Of a DNA stretch of 64,000 nt, positions 62,945 through 64,000 are shown piece by piece; within the stretch, counting starts at the first letter, position 1, and every line of letters begins with the position of its first letter. The translations under genes and the position numbers were made by a program. Origin of the DNA: Ornithinimicrobium faecis (GTDB lineage: Bacteria; Actinomycetota; Actinomycetes; Actinomycetales; Dermatophilaceae); assembly GCF_023923225.1 (NCBI RefSeq), contig NZ_CP099489.1, positions 3,286,001 to 3,350,000 on the forward strand, given 5' to 3'. The notes under the pieces are model-generated. The model saw only the letters and a list, made by a program, of their open reading frames with translations, was not told the origin of the DNA and did no database searches.

Positions 62945-63342
62945 CCTCGGGACTGGAGCAGGTCCAGCACCTGGTCGAGTGTGCTCTGGATCGAGTCGAA
63001 CCGGCCGTCGTGATCGACCAGTTTGCTCTCGATGGCCTCGAACCTGCCGTCGTGACTGACCAATGTCCTCTCGATCGCCTCGAACCTGCCGTCGATCGCC
63101 TCGAACTTGTTGTCGATGGCGTCAAACCTGCCGTCGATCGCCTCGAACTTGTTGTCGATCGCCTCAAACCTGCCATCGATCGCCACAAGCCTGTTGTCGA
63201 GACCGTCCACCTTGGTCTCAAGCGAGGCAACGTGGTTGGTGAGCTGCACCTGGGTCTTCGAGATGTCTGTCAGCATGTCGTAGATGTCGTGCACGTCGTT
63301 GTCCAGCTGGCGGACTTTCTTCTCGATCTCCGACGTCGTCAT
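62941..63342 (-). CDS. Heptad-repeat coiled-coil protein
   Basis: This 133-residue protein is almost entirely a coiled coil. From about residue 49 it is built of 7-residue units such as IDGRFEA and IDNKFEA, alternating, with later units IERTLVS and HDGRFDS. The encoding DNA repeats with a 42-bp period (about 63070-63190), so unit number could vary. The N-terminal 45 residues form a longer helix (EIEKKVRQLDNDVHDIYDML). There is no signal or membrane helix. Similar stalk proteins are common but unnamed. It overlaps the MFS stop by 4 bp. Confidence 0.75.
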   Translation of the reverse strand: MTTSEIEKKVRQLDNDVHDIYDMLTDISKTQVQLTNHVASLETKVDGLDNRLVAIDGRFEAIDNKFEAIDGRFDAIDNKFEAIDGRFEAIERTLVSHDGRFEAIESKLVDHDGRFDSIQSTLDQVLDLLQSRG

Positions 63343-63387
63343 CCCCCGACTCTAGATCCATCGACGGCAACAAACTAGGCGCTGCTC

Positions 63388-64000
63388 TCAATCTGTGGAT
63401 AACGGGCGGCGCGCACGCACCAGCCAGCCGCGCCCCGGCGCATACGGCAGGTCCCCGACCTGCACGCCCTCGAACCCGGCCGCGACCAACGAGGACTCGA
63501 ACTCCTCCTGGGACCGGAAACGCAGCGTCGAGGCGGACACCACATCGCTCCCGCCCGGGAACTCGTTGTGCGCGGTGAAACTGACCAGCAGCGGGTCCTC
63601 GCGCACGTCGGTCACCTCCATCCACTCGGTCAACGGGCCCAGCCCGGGCACGTCCGTGGTCGCGCGCGTGCTCTCCGGGGTCCAGCCCTCCCACCCGCGC
63701 ACGGCCGGCACCCGGCTCTCGAAGGCCAGGTGCCCGCCAGGTCGCAGTGCCGCGTGGACCGCCTCGAGGGTCTGCGCCCAGGCATCATCGGTGAGGAAGA
63801 CCTGGGCGACGTTCGCCGTCATCGTGGCGAGGTCCACCTGCAGCGGCGGCAGCGCCGTGGCGTCACCGTGCACCCAGGTGACGTGCTCGGCATACTCCTT
63901 GCCCCGGGCCACGTCCAGGCTGGCACCCGCCGGGTCGACCCCAGTCACCTCGATCCCTCGCTGCGCCAGCAGTATGCCGAAGGTGCCGGTCCCGCAGCCG
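63388..64000 (-). CDS. SAM-dependent methyltransferase, 5' part missing
   Basis: The gene runs in from beyond the right edge, leaving about 204 C-terminal codons. A class I methyltransferase fold is clear: GCGTGTFGILLAQRGIEVTGVDPAG (SAM motif I; core GCGTGTFGILL), VHGDATALPPLQVDLATM and TLEAVHAALRPGGHLAFESR. The substrate-binding second half (GPLTEWMEVTDVRED) is of the methyltransferase_25 type. The codons for GIL in motif I use ATA inside the GGCATAC heptamer. The start cannot be placed. Confidence 0.88.
   Translation of the reverse strand, partial: GCGTGTFGILLAQRGIEVTGVDPAGASLDVARGKEYAEHVTWVHGDATALPPLQVDLATMTANVAQVFLTDDAWAQTLEAVHAALRPGGHLAFESRVPAVRGWEGWTPESTRATTDVPGLGPLTEWMEVTDVREDPLLVSFTAHNEFPGGSDVVSASTLRFRSQEEFESSLVAAGFEGVQVGDLPYAPGRGWLVRARRPLSTD

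Noticed and set aside
63070..63190. CRISPR or non-coding tandem repeat
   Set aside because: The 42-bp repeats keep one reading frame and encode regular heptads of a coiled coil.

Overview
The window reads as chromosome of a high-GC Gram-positive bacterium, most likely an actinobacterium of the order Micrococcales (Intrasporangiaceae or Ornithinimicrobiaceae type). This rests on the strong G/C bias at third codon positions, many GTG starts, ATGA/GTGA overlaps between genes, an F420-type luciferase-like oxidoreductase, a mycothiol-linked DsbA-like reductase and DinB-like protein, a group II truncated haemoglobin, a SigE-family ECF sigma factor, an orn gene and a DUF2786 protein. The genus is inference. 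About 65 protein genes, three tRNAs (Arg-TCT, His-GTG, Lys-CTT) and one IS110-family insertion sequence are supported.

Layout. 1-6.3 kb: end of a DsbA-like reductase, pepN, an intergenic repeat array, malQ and a divergent mscS-type channel. 6.3-12.5 kb: a striking inverted pair of 32-bp repeat arrays, then an operon of ArsR regulator, MFS exporter, truncated haemoglobin and alpha/beta hydrolase, then an ECF sigma factor coupled to a 664-residue membrane-anchored partner. 12.6-13.9 kb: an IS110 element whose 5' non-coding region folds into a bridge RNA; all four guide segments can be matched to the element ends and flanks. 14-24 kb: DUF2786 protein, TetR plus a DrrAB-like ABC exporter, GH13 glucosidase, CNNM/CorC-like transporter, ArsR-like regulator and two acyl-CoA thioesterases. 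24-31 kb: antitoxin remnant, LLM oxidoreductase, DinB-like and VOC proteins, arginine deiminase, RluA synthase and ettA. 31-36 kb: ssb, a coupled pair of dynamin-like GTPases and tRNA-Arg. 35.7-36.9 kb: a bifunctional chorismate mutase/prephenate dehydrogenase of enteric T-protein type.

38.0-46.5 kb is a compact nine-gene operon on the minus strand: IclR regulator, DUF6282 TIM-barrel hydrolase, cupin, HpcH-type aldolase, a complete PotABCD-like ABC importer and a dihydroorotate-dehydrogenase-like flavoprotein. It looks like uptake and breakdown of one unidentified small molecule and is the best candidate for an undescribed pathway here. 46.6-55.7 kb: PrsW-like protease, orn, tRNA-His, an SPFH plus ribbon-helix-helix pair, an FAD monooxygenase divergent from TetR, MerR divergent from an MFS exporter, a YihY protein and tRNA-Lys. 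55.7-64 kb: the threonine-degradation pair tdh-kbl, a two-TM beta-barrel protein resembling CBASS Cap15, a second (monofunctional) prephenate dehydrogenase, DUF1905, a secreted SGNH hydrolase, a sugar O-acetyltransferase, a CynX-like MFS, a heptad-repeat coiled-coil protein and a methyltransferase cut by the window edge.

Two DNA-level signals run through the window. One is intergenic repeats with 32-bp periodicity. The other is an excess of the heptamer GTATGCC/GGCATAC, which appears to pull rare ATA isoleucine codons into genes.
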